The translations under genes were made by a program, and so were the position numbers. Positions 1 through 8,319 of a stretch of DNA of 14,069 nucleotides are shown here, in pieces. The notes beneath the pieces are model-generated. The model did not search any database, had not been told where the DNA came from, and was given only the letters and a program-made list of their open reading frames with translations. This DNA is from a candidate division WWE3 bacterium (GTDB lineage: Bacteria > Patescibacteriota > WWE3 > 2-01-FULL-39-13). The stretch spans positions 1-14,069 of the forward strand of contig JALWZX010000055.1 in assembly GCA_027002375.1 (NCBI GenBank), in the 5' to 3' direction. The first letter of the stretch is position 1. The number at the start of each line of letters is the position of its first letter.

Positions 1-127
1 AACATTTACAGGTTTAAGTAGTGGTGTTGTTAAGTCAAATGGATCAGGAGTGTTAGGTGTAGGTAATGTAGATTTGACAAGCGAAGTAACAAATACATTA
101 CCTGTATCAAATGGCGGTACTGGATTA
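1..127 (+). repeat. Long direct repeat inside the surface-protein gene, copy 1
   Basis: These 127 bases recur without a mismatch at 1066-1192, and the match may extend left of the window. They encode the FTGLSSGVV...NGGTGL segment. After the repeat, copy 1 continues into TYNKGAVLYA and copy 2 into STITSHALVV. Confidence 0.95.
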
Positions 128-3100
128 ACTACGTATAATAAAGGCGCAGTATTATATGCATCAGCAAATGATGTATTAAATTCATTAGATATAACAGCAA
201 ACGATGGTGATGTATTAAGTGTTGATGCAACTAATGGAATACCAAAATGGACCAGTACAAGTGCATGGGATAAAGATAATAGTGATGATTTAACAACGTC
301 TACAAACTTTGGTGGAGATGTTAGTGGAATATATAATAATTTACAGATAGGAACAGGGGTAGTAGGAGCAACTGAGCTTGCATCAACTGCAGTAACGGCA
401 GGTAGTTATGGAGATGCATCTAATATACCAACATTTACAGTAGATGAGGATGGAAGATTAACGGTAGCAGGAACTGTAAGCGTTGCAGATACATCAGCAA
501 CAAATGAAATACAAAACATATGGGAAACAGTAACAGCAGATACTGGATCTACAACAGCAAATACATCAACAGACACACTAACGGTAGCAGGAACAGGGAT
601 AGTAACTACATCAATAACAGGAGATACATTAACAATAGATGCTACAGAAACACAACAATTATTTAATACAATAGCAGTAAGTGGTCAAAATGATGTAGTC
701 GCAGATAATACAATGGATACGTTGACCTTAGCAGCAGGTAGTAATATAACACTAACAACAGATAATACGACAGACACAATAACAATAGCTTCAACAAGTG
801 GGAACACATATACGGCAGGAAACGGATTAACATTAAGCGGATCAGAGTTTCAACTTGGTGGAACATTATCAAAGAATACAAACGTAGGATTATCTACATA
901 TGATTTATCATATAATACTAATTTGTTGTACTTAAGTAATTCAGGTAACGTCGGTGTTGGTACAGCCACACCAGGGTCGTTATTCACAGTTGGTGCAGAT
1001 AACTTCACAGTAGATAGTAGTGGAAACGTAGATACAAGTGGAAACTTAACAGCAGATGGAACCATAACATTTACAGGTTTAAGTAGTGGTGTTGTTAAGT
1101 CAAATGGATCAGGAGTGTTAGGTGTAGGTAATGTAGATTTGACAAGCGAAGTAACAAATACATTACCTGTATCAAATGGCGGTACTGGATTATCAACAAT
1201 AACGAGCCATGCTCTAGTGGTGGGTAATGGTACCTCTGCATTGACTATATTAGGCAGTGGAACATCAGGCCAAATATTAAAAACCGGCGGTAGTGGGGCC
1301 GATCCTTCATGGATAAACGCCGGTACTATTGTAACAGCTGGTAACGACATTACAGTTACAGATAACACAAGTAGTGCTGAGGTTTCACTTGAAGATGATA
1401 TTGATATCACAAACATAACGGCATCGTCTGGTGGCCTCAACCTGTACGGTGATTCTGATTCCGATTCAGATGGTATTGGTGAGACTTTAGGTCTTTATAT
1501 CGGCATAAACGGTTATGTAAATGTCGGGGGTGGAACTTCCCCACAAGCAGAGCTTCAAGTAGGTAATACCGCAAACCTCAATGCGTCGCTAGATGGTATA
1601 GATGATGTTTACATAGCTGACGACTTGGAAGTTGATGGGGAAATTTACCTTAACAACGAAGCCTTATATGTATCTATGTTAGGCGATCGTAATTATAGTA
1701 ATGAAAATTATGTAACAGATTCAGAAACGTTTACAGATTCTATAGACGCTTTAGATACACAAGTGGATACAAACACAACAGATATTTCCAACTTACAAAA
1801 TGGACAGGCTGGATTGTGGCACATTACTGGTTCAGTAGTGCATCCAGGTGTAGACACAAATGATGTTGCAATAGGTGGTTCAGATACCACAGCGCCATTT
1901 TTTGTTGATGAAAGTGCTGGTAGATTGACGTTAAATACCAATGGTAGCGGTGGTGGTTTAGTATTAGGTAGTGATACACAGTTATATAGGGATACTGCTA
2001 ACGTATTAAGAACATCTGATAGTCTAACAGTTGACAGTAATCTTTCTGTTGGTGGAAATATAACACTTGGTAATGCATCTGGTGATTCTGTTACATCAAA
2101 TGCAGCATCGTGGACATTCGCAAATGATACAGCCATAACGTTATCAGGTGGTGTAAATGGGTTGAATTTTGATTCAGATACATTATCTATCGATGCTGCA
2201 AACAATAGGGTAGGAATTGGAACTAGCGCACCTACAGAGAAGTTACAGGTAAGTTCAGGAAGTATTTATACATCAAACGGAACATATGGATCAAATAGTG
2301 GTAGTATCACACATATAATTAAGCCTGTAGGGGCAACATACAGTGGATCTGGTTCGCAAACTGGTGCTATTAAAATAACACTTCCACAATTATATACAAA
2401 TACAATGATGAAGATGACAGTAGAGATATACGATTATTCTTCTGACGAGTCAATTACATTGAAGCTTGGCGGATATAATTATTCTGGTACGCCAACTTGG
2501 TCAAATACATTTGCGCAAATCATATCTGGTAAAGTAAATCGAAACTTCACTGTAAGATTTGGTGACGATGGAACCAACGCTTTAATTTGGATAGGTGAAA
2601 CAGATTCTACATGGAATTATCTAAAAGTTGCTGTAACAGATTTTATGGCCACACACAGTAATAATTCTTTTGACAACTGGGATGATGGTTGGTCAATAAC
2701 ACTGGCGAGTGCATTCGACACTATTAAAACTACAGAAACTAATAACATGATTAGCCCTTGGCTTGCAGATTCATCAGGTAATATAACAGATGTTTTAACA
2801 GGCAACGTTGGTATAGACGGTAATTTATATGACATTTCAAATACAACGTTGACGATTGATGATGATATAGGGGTTTCCGGTGGTGATATAACGGGAGCTA
2901 ATGGTGAATATATTGATATTGGTGAAGATGCTAATGGCGATATAAGGTTTCACACAGACTCAGATTCTACCGACTACATTAGTTTTGATTTAGACACAAA
3001 CTCATACCCTGAAATACGAGGTGTGCTTAATGGTAGCAATACTATGGTGGAATTTCCAACAGGTATGTATGTAACAGGAAGTAGCTTATATTCAGGTGTT

Positions 3101-6100
3101 GCTGCAAGGTTAAGATCTGGTGTTTACGATGATATAGATGATTTACATATGAATGCTGTAAACAGTATGTATTTCAACATTGATTACAACAATGATGATG
3201 CAGATACACGTAATTTTGTTTGGGCCAAAGATGCAAGTGGAACCTCTGGTACTGAACTTATGCGATTAACAGAAGCTGGTGGTTTAGCATTAGGAACGAC
3301 AGCGCTAGATTCAGGAGTGCAGTTGCAAGTATCTGGTGGCGATATAAAAACTGATAACCAATTGATATCATCTATAGCAAGTGGCACAGCACCGTTGATT
3401 GTTGCATCAAATACGAAGGTTTCGAACCTGAATGTAGATCTTTTAGATGGGCTTAGTGAAAGTTCATTTTTTAGGCTAGATCAGAATGAAACAGTGACTG
3501 GTATACCAGTATTTAATGGGGGTACGAGTGGCAGTACTGCGCCATTTACAGTAGATTCAACCGATGTGGTTACAAATTTAAATGCAGATTTACTTGATGG
3601 TTATCATGCCTCACATTTTCAGACAGCGGGTACGTACGACAATTATTCTTCATGGACTGCACAAGATGGTGATACAACTACCTATACAATTACTTCTGGT
3701 GATACTTTAACATTTAAAGAGGGGTCGGGCATAGATGTTAATTTTACGGCCGATGATGAGCTGACAATATCAGCTACCAGTTCAGCTGGTCCGTGGACAC
3801 TTTCAAGTACTAACTTGTATCCAGATAGTACTACGTATAATTTGGCATTAGGTAAAACGACTGCGTCTGAAAAACTAGATGTATCAGGGAACATAACATT
3901 AAGTGGAATTATTAAAGGTGATTCTACGGATTCATTAAAATTACAAGCAGGAGGTACTGGTACAGGTTCCACTGGAACGGCCTCAATATATTTCTTAAAT
4001 TCAAGCGGAACTACAAAGGGTAGATTAGATACAACAGGAATTACTACGGCGATGGATGCATATTGTAATGATAGTGGTAACTCTGGTGGAACAACTGGTA
4101 ATTGTAATCAAACTCAACAAAAAATTAACGTGAATTATTGGGTTGAATCATTTACGGCAGGTGCGACCGGTGACGTTATGTCAGTAACATTTCACCTTCG
4201 AAGAGATTCTGGTGCAACTGGTACAATAAAAGCATATGTTTTTAGAATGAATGGTGGTTTACCTGGCGAAGAGTTAGCTAATTCAGACACCAATACTGTA
4301 GATATAACGACTCTAACCTCATCGTCTGGTTATACAACAGTTAGTATTCAATTTCCATCTGGGCATAGGGCACATGTTAATGAAGGTGACGATTATGCAA
4401 TTGGGCTACATACCACAATGACAAGTGGTGATATATATACGGCTTATACCTATGATAATCATTATAGTGATGGTCAAGAGTTTAACAAAACTGATAGCGG
4501 TACGTGGAATGGGGCAGGTACGGATTATGATATGTGGTTCCAAGCTTATGTTGGTTCTAGCACAGGCTATGGTACATTGCATATAGCTAGGGTTGATACT
4601 GCAAACGCTGATCTTGCTGAAAATTATCCGTCTACACAAGATTTAATGGCAGGTGAAATTGTTGCTGTAGACTCCTTAAATAGTGGTCATATCAAAAGAA
4701 CGAATAAGTCTTATCAAAGTGATGCGATAGGGGTGATCTCAACTGCTCCTGGGTTAGTCTTGGGTAGCCCTGATGACGATAATCTAAATCAGTATCCGGT
4801 TGCGCTGGCCGGTAGAGTTCCTGTTAAGGTAAGTAACGAGAATGGTGATATACATGTTGGTGATTATATAACCACAAGTTCTGTGCCAGGTGTTGGTATG
4901 AAAGCTACTCAAACTGGTTACATTGTTGGTCGAGCTCTTGGTTCTTTTGTATCTGATGGTAGTACTGAAATGGGTATGATACCTGTTTTTGTCAAACCCG
5001 GGTGGTATTTTGAAGAATACGATAACGTTGTAACTACGAATGATCTGCAAAACGATGTGCTTAAACTTTCAGATCAGGTTGATTTGGTAGAACAAACATT
5101 AAGTGACAAACTAAATGCGATTTCCACTAAAAATTTTGATGTGGAATTTGCAGATTCATCTAATTCCGTAGTTAATACCTATGCTGGCACGGAAGATGTT
5201 AATGTAGGTGATGTAGTTGTTATAGACGACAATAAAGTCAATAGTGCTGATGATGAATCTGAAGATAATTTAGTTTCAAAGAACATTTTAACGCGAGCTA
5301 GTGAAGAAAATGATAGGTTTGTTGGTATAGTAACCGATGCAGATGAAAACAAGGTTTTAGGTGCAACCGATGCTAACACAGAGGTTTGTAAGATGGTAAA
5401 TGAGCTTGGAGAAGAAGAAACTAGACAGAAATTAATTGACGAGGCTGTTGACCAAATGAATCAAGATGTTGGTTCGAATGATTCTGTAAATAATGGCGAT
5501 AGTGAAGTGGCGGGTGATAACGAGAATACTGATAGCGATGGAATCGTGACAAGTAATTCTGATACTAACGATGTAAACGATGGGTCGTCTATGAGCACTT
5601 CTACAGACGATACAGGTGAGAATTCCACAAATAATTCAGTAGATGATACAGCAGATAATACCGATAATGCTGAGTTAAATGATGAAGATGATTACGATGG
5701 AATAATACCGACAGATAACTCTAATGTAGACACAGAGAATGTTGATGCGGGTGTAGGTACAGACAACACAGACACAAACGCAGATGCGGATACAGTGGGC
5801 ATAGATACAGATACAGACATGGATGATACTAATACGGCCAAAACAGTAGTTTATACAGAAGACGACTTATCTAACGAAGTTTTAGATAATATTGATTCAC
5901 AGATTGCCGAATGTCGAGGTACAGTAGTGGTTAAAGAATTGAAAGTGGCTCAACAGGGGTATGTGCAGTTGAATGTTGATGAGTCAAATGGGCATGTTAG
6001 CGCGGGCGATTTGCTTACGATGTCGATCGAAAATGCGGGTTATGCAACTAAATTAGATTCTGAAGGGTGGGTAATCGCCCGCGCTTTAGAAGATTCTAGC

Positions 6101-6793
6101 GAATATGTAGATACAATATCAGCATTGGTATTAACGCCGTGGTACAAGTCGCAAACAAATAATAGCTTAACACTGTCAGATAACGATGATGAGAATTCAA
6201 TAGATCTCAGTGATATAAAAGATGTTGAAATTCCGTCAGATGGAAAACTAACAGTGTTTGGTGACGCTGTATTTACTGGCAACACAACAATAAACGACTT
6301 AACGATAAACGGTGTGCTAGAAGCCGGTTTGATAGATATTGACGGTTTAGAGGGCGCTATAACAGTAAATGGTGAGTCGCTTAAGTTACAATGGGGCGAC
6401 AAAGCTGGCAATATAGATATGTTTAATGGCAAGATAGTCTTTAATGCGCAAGGCGAGATACTTAATACAGAAGGTATTAGTGTGAATAAACAATATCTCG
6501 TGAGTGTAGAGTCATCAGACGACGAGGTAAATTCAAATAGTGTTGGCCAAGGCAAGATAGAAAAAGGTAGCAAAGAGGTTATGATTAAAGCTTCATTGGT
6601 AAAATCAAATAGCAAAATTTTTGTAACAGCCCGAAGTTTAACGGGTGGGCAAGAATTAATTGTTACAGATATTAATGATGGGGAATTTAAAGTCGAAATA
6701 GAAAATCCAGCTGAAAATGATATTAAATTTGATTATTGGATACTCGGTGTGCACGATATGACGAATAATAATGATGAACCAGTAGTTGATTAA
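2..6793 (+). CDS. Giant tail-fibre-like surface adhesin, 5' end outside window
   Basis: At least 2263 residues are visible. The frame is open to the left edge (codons from base 2), so the true start is upstream and the GTG at 50 is internal. In visible-residue numbers: NGGTG motifs near 37 and 392; VDEDGRLTVAG near 147; VGVGTATP near 317 and VGIGTSAP near 737, a motif common in phage fibres; a beta-rich module at about 770-912; LDGLSESSF and LDGYHASHF modules near 1148 and 1198; a beta-sandwich with two Cys near its start, about 1354-1518; a DLAENYP...LAGRVPVKV domain resembling the autoproteolytic/chaperone region of phage appendage proteins, about 1536-1668; a short coiled coil near 1680-1708; a second, split copy of that domain at about 1729-2033 around an acidic linker (1817-1950); and a C-terminal beta domain ending in FDYWILGVHD. 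There are only four Cys. No C-terminal membrane anchor or sorting signal is visible. It is probably secreted and involved in attachment, but the ligand is unknown. A prophage fibre is less likely because no other phage genes are nearby. Confidence 0.85.
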   Translation, partial: TFTGLSSGVVKSNGSGVLGVGNVDLTSEVTNTLPVSNGGTGLTTYNKGAVLYASANDVLNSLDITANDGDVLSVDATNGIPKWTSTSAWDKDNSDDLTTSTNFGGDVSGIYNNLQIGTGVVGATELASTAVTAGSYGDASNIPTFTVDEDGRLTVAGTVSVADTSATNEIQNIWETVTADTGSTTANTSTDTLTVAGTGIVTTSITGDTLTIDATETQQLFNTIAVSGQNDVVADNTMDTLTLAAGSNITLTTDNTTDTITIASTSGNTYTAGNGLTLSGSEFQLGGTLSKNTNVGLSTYDLSYNTNLLYLSNSGNVGVGTATPGSLFTVGADNFTVDSSGNVDTSGNLTADGTITFTGLSSGVVKSNGSGVLGVGNVDLTSEVTNTLPVSNGGTGLSTITSHALVVGNGTSALTILGSGTSGQILKTGGSGADPSWINAGTIVTAGNDITVTDNTSSAEVSLEDDIDITNITASSGGLNLYGDSDSDSDGIGETLGLYIGINGYVNVGGGTSPQAELQVGNTANLNASLDGIDDVYIADDLEVDGEIYLNNEALYVSMLGDRNYSNENYVTDSETFTDSIDALDTQVDTNTTDISNLQNGQAGLWHITGSVVHPGVDTNDVAIGGSDTTAPFFVDESAGRLTLNTNGSGGGLVLGSDTQLYRDTANVLRTSDSLTVDSNLSVGGNITLGNASGDSVTSNAASWTFANDTAITLSGGVNGLNFDSDTLSIDAANNRVGIGTSAPTEKLQVSSGSIYTSNGTYGSNSGSITHIIKPVGATYSGSGSQTGAIKITLPQLYTNTMMKMTVEIYDYSSDESITLKLGGYNYSGTPTWSNTFAQIISGKVNRNFTVRFGDDGTNALIWIGETDSTWNYLKVAVTDFMATHSNNSFDNWDDGWSITLASAFDTIKTTETNNMISPWLADSSGNITDVLTGNVGIDGNLYDISNTTLTIDDDIGVSGGDITGANGEYIDIGEDANGDIRFHTDSDSTDYISFDLDTNSYPEIRGVLNGSNTMVEFPTGMYVTGSSLYSGVAARLRSGVYDDIDDLHMNAVNSMYFNIDYNNDDADTRNFVWAKDASGTSGTELMRLTEAGGLALGTTALDSGVQLQVSGGDIKTDNQLISSIASGTAPLIVASNTKVSNLNVDLLDGLSESSFFRLDQNETVTGIPVFNGGTSGSTAPFTVDSTDVVTNLNADLLDGYHASHFQTAGTYDNYSSWTAQDGDTTTYTITSGDTLTFKEGSGIDVNFTADDELTISATSSAGPWTLSSTNLYPDSTTYNLALGKTTASEKLDVSGNITLSGIIKGDSTDSLKLQAGGTGTGSTGTASIYFLNSSGTTKGRLDTTGITTAMDAYCNDSGNSGGTTGNCNQTQQKINVNYWVESFTAGATGDVMSVTFHLRRDSGATGTIKAYVFRMNGGLPGEELANSDTNTVDITTLTSSSGYTTVSIQFPSGHRAHVNEGDDYAIGLHTTMTSGDIYTAYTYDNHYSDGQEFNKTDSGTWNGAGTDYDMWFQAYVGSSTGYGTLHIARVDTANADLAENYPSTQDLMAGEIVAVDSLNSGHIKRTNKSYQSDAIGVISTAPGLVLGSPDDDNLNQYPVALAGRVPVKVSNENGDIHVGDYITTSSVPGVGMKATQTGYIVGRALGSFVSDGSTEMGMIPVFVKPGWYFEEYDNVVTTNDLQNDVLKLSDQVDLVEQTLSDKLNAISTKNFDVEFADSSNSVVNTYAGTEDVNVGDVVVIDDNKVNSADDESEDNLVSKNILTRASEENDRFVGIVTDADENKVLGATDANTEVCKMVNELGEEETRQKLIDEAVDQMNQDVGSNDSVNNGDSEVAGDNENTDSDGIVTSNSDTNDVNDGSSMSTSTDDTGENSTNNSVDDTADNTDNAELNDEDDYDGIIPTDNSNVDTENVDAGVGTDNTDTNADADTVGIDTDTDMDDTNTAKTVVYTEDDLSNEVLDNIDSQIAECRGTVVVKELKVAQQGYVQLNVDESNGHVSAGDLLTMSIENAGYATKLDSEGWVIARALEDSSEYVDTISALVLTPWYKSQTNNSLTLSDNDDENSIDLSDIKDVEIPSDGKLTVFGDAVFTGNTTINDLTINGVLEAGLIDIDGLEGAITVNGESLKLQWGDKAGNIDMFNGKIVFNAQGEILNTEGISVNKQYLVSVESSDDEVNSNSVGQGKIEKGSKEVMIKASLVKSNSKIFVTARSLTGGQELIVTDINDGEFKVEIENPAENDIKFDYWILGVHDMTNNNDEPVVD
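1066..1192 (+). repeat. Long direct repeat inside the surface-protein gene, copy 2
   Basis: This is an exact copy of bases 1-127 at an offset of 1065 bases (355 codons), so recombination between copies would keep the reading frame. Perfect identity at silent positions points to recent duplication or gene conversion, not protein-level selection. Confidence 0.95.
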
Positions 6794-6872
6794 CGTACCA
6801 ATGTTATTTACCTACAATTTACAGAATTTGATTTAACTCTAGGGTAAGTTGCATGGTGTTTAACGTTAGTAA

Positions 6873-6881
6873 TGTTATACT
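6873..6881 (+). promoter_or_regulatory. Extended -10 promoter of rsmG
   Basis: TG-T-TATACT forms an extended -10 element. It ends 7 nt before the ATG at 6889, which puts the expected transcription start on or next to that ATG. No good -35 is seen at normal spacing. Confidence 0.6.
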
Positions 6882-6888
6882 ACCTACT

Positions 6889-7629
6889 ATGAACATAAGC
6901 GATCACAAAGATGGCACAAACGACGCAAGAATTCCACATAAAGATTACATAGAAGAAGTTTTTAATGAACCAGTTAAAAGTGAAGTGTTTTGTGATGGTG
7001 CAAAAAAATTTGATTGTCTGGCACGATTTGTTGAAAGCAAATCGAGGGTAGTGAATATAACGGCCATTCGTAATTATGAGCAAATTTGGCTTAAACATAT
7101 TATCGATTCGTTAATTATTTTAAATATCGATTATATATATGAAAGATTTTCTTATGAGGATTTCAAAGCACTAGATATTGGTACGGGGGGTGGGTTTCCT
7201 GGTTTAGCATTGGCCATTGGTAGAAGCTTAATTTTGCAAAACAAGAATGTGGAATTAGATGTGAATAGTGGCTTTTTGCTAGTTGATTCTACAAAAAAGA
7301 AAATAGATGCAGTGAATGAAGTGATTAAAGAATGTAATGTTGAAAGGGCGACAGCCCTGTGGAGTAGGGTAGAAGATTTGGGTGAAGATTATTATGAAAA
7401 ATTTAATTTTATTACAGCAAGGGCTGTCGCCCCATTACCAGAATTAATAGATCTATCTTTTTCATACCTAGCAAAAAATGGTTTGATGGCGTTCTACAAA
7501 CTCGACGGAACAGATGAACTTGAGAATTCCACCAAAAAAATTAAAAAATTAGGGTTAAAACTTATTAAAAAATACAAATATGAATTAGGTGGAACTAAAC
7601 GTGTGATCTATGTGTTAAAAAAGGGATAA
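6889..7629 (+). CDS. rsmG: 16S rRNA (guanine-N7) methyltransferase RsmG (GidB)
   Basis: RsmG uses S-adenosylmethionine to methylate N7 of G527 (E. coli numbering) in 16S rRNA. From the start chosen here the protein is 246 aa. It shows the family's N-terminal signature VVNITAIRNYEQIWLKHIIDSL in two parts (VVNITAI at 54-60, KHIIDSL at 69-75), the SAM-binding loop DIGTGGGFPG (96-105), the acidic strand LLVDSTKKKID (130-140) and the conserved ITARAVAPLPELIDLS (175-190). An upstream in-frame ATG at 6853 would add 12 residues. It lies before the extended -10 box (6873-6881), so the ATG at 6889 is preferred and the mRNA is probably leaderless. The N-terminus before residue 45 is longer and more polar than usual. 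The gene follows the giant surface gene by 95 bp with its own promoter. Loss of rsmG in other bacteria gives low-level streptomycin resistance (family knowledge). Confidence 0.95.
   Translation: MNISDHKDGTNDARIPHKDYIEEVFNEPVKSEVFCDGAKKFDCLARFVESKSRVVNITAIRNYEQIWLKHIIDSLIILNIDYIYERFSYEDFKALDIGTGGGFPGLALAIGRSLILQNKNVELDVNSGFLLVDSTKKKIDAVNEVIKECNVERATALWSRVEDLGEDYYEKFNFITARAVAPLPELIDLSFSYLAKNGLMAFYKLDGTDELENSTKKIKKLGLKLIKKYKYELGGTKRVIYVLKKG
7346..7432 (+). repeat. GC-rich 13-bp inverted repeat within rsmG
   Basis: The arms at 7346-7358 (GGGCGACAGCCCT) and 7420-7432 are perfect reverse complements 61 bases apart. They encode RATAL and RAVAP. The arms are far more GC-rich than the surrounding sequence, so they would fold stably in the mRNA. 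Confidence 0.85.
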
Positions 7630-7664
7630 CTATTGTGCGTTCTGCAAAACTTACTCAACTATAG

Positions 7665-7670
7665 TATAAT
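7665..7670 (+). promoter_or_regulatory. -10 box of the SpoU-type methyltransferase gene
   Basis: A consensus TATAAT lies 8 nt before the ATG at 7679, in the 49-bp gap after rsmG. No ribosome binding site precedes the ATG, so this looks like a leaderless promoter. No convincing -35 is seen. Confidence 0.6.
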
Positions 7671-7678
7671 TTATTCAA

Positions 7679-8263
7679 ATGAAGCCCCTAAAACGGTCTA
7701 AAATCAAAAAATTAATGCAAAAATATCAGGCGTCGGTTAGTGATGTTGAATTAGTATTCTTATTACAAAACTTTGAAAATGCAGTAAACGTTGGTCACAT
7801 GTTCAGAATCGCCGACGCCCTATCTGCCAAAGAATTAATAATAACAGGGCATACTCATTTGCCCGACCAAGTTTTGCCGACCAATTCATCTGAATATGAT
7901 GCTAGCAAGTTGCAAAAAATGTATTCAAAAGATGTATTAATAACATCAATGGGGCAAGAAAATCGAATGCCTTACCGCTACTTTAGCAGACCAGAAGATG
8001 CAGTAAAAACTTTAAAAACAGAAGGCTTCGCAATTATTTCGGTGGAATTAACAGAAAATTCTATTCTATATACAGAACTTAAATATCCAAAAAAAGTATG
8101 TTTAGTATTGGGAAACGAAACCAAAGGTGTTTACCCGTCAGTCTTGAGTTCGTCAGACCATATAGTTCATATTCCAATGTATGGAAAGAATTACTCACTT
8201 AATGTACATATATCAGGTGCATTAGTTGGGTATGAAGTTAGAAAAATAGGTGAGGATGATTAG
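7679..8263 (+). CDS. SpoU/TrmH-family RNA 2'-O-methyltransferase
   Basis: This 194-aa protein is a single SPOUT (knotted) methyltransferase domain of the TrmH/SpoU family, which 2'-O-methylates ribose in tRNA or rRNA using SAM. All three family motifs are visible. Motif 1 is NFENAVNVGHMFRIADAL (31-48) with N37 and R43. Motif 2 is CLVLGNETKGV (141-151). Motif 3 is HIPMYGKNYSLNVHISGAL (164-182) with the catalytic-loop SLN. There is no N-terminal substrate-binding extension of the kind seen in RlmB, so it resembles short TrmH/TrmL-like enzymes; the RNA target cannot be told from sequence. The start is supported by TATAAT 8 nt upstream. The last codons and the stop lie inside the left arm of the terminator hairpin shared with the convergent membrane gene. 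Confidence 0.93.
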   Translation: MKPLKRSKIKKLMQKYQASVSDVELVFLLQNFENAVNVGHMFRIADALSAKELIITGHTHLPDQVLPTNSSEYDASKLQKMYSKDVLITSMGQENRMPYRYFSRPEDAVKTLKTEGFAIISVELTENSILYTELKYPKKVCLVLGNETKGVYPSVLSSSDHIVHIPMYGKNYSLNVHISGALVGYEVRKIGEDD

Positions 8264-8319
8264 TCGATTTGTTTGAAATTTAAAAAGATTTCAAATTTAT
8301 TTTTTGACTAATCATCCTC
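8252..8319. terminator. Nested bidirectional terminator between convergent genes
   Basis: The outer arms 8252-8265 and 8306-8319 are perfect 14-bp reverse complements (GAGGATGATTAGTC). Inside them is a second hairpin, TTTGAAAT (8272-8279) with ATTTCAAA (8288-8295), followed by a T-rich run on the + strand. The stop of the methyltransferase gene (8261-8263) lies in the left arm, and the stop of the opposing gene (8319-8321) overlaps the right arm. This fits a shared terminator for both converging transcripts. Confidence 0.8.

Noticed and set aside
1..1200. A CRISPR array or diversity-generating repeat, suggested by the repeats near the left edge
   Set aside because: The repeat is 127 bp long, present twice and coding; there are no short regular repeat-spacer units, no template/variable repeat pair and no reverse transcriptase.
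850..6615. Several minus-strand open frames of 66-196 codons opposite the giant surface gene
   Set aside because: They lie wholly antisense to one continuous, domain-rich frame, have no promoter or ribosome site pattern, and arise from its biased codon use (few TAA, TAG or TGA on the complement).
1..6793. A prophage, suggested by the tail-fibre-like protein
   Set aside because: No capsid, terminase, portal, tail-tube, integrase or lysis gene is nearby; rsmG follows directly. Such fibre modules also occur in cellular surface proteins.
6853..6888. The upstream ATG at 6853 as the rsmG start
   Set aside because: It lies before the extended -10 box, so it would not be in the mRNA. The added residues (MVFNVSNVILPT) resemble nothing in RsmG.
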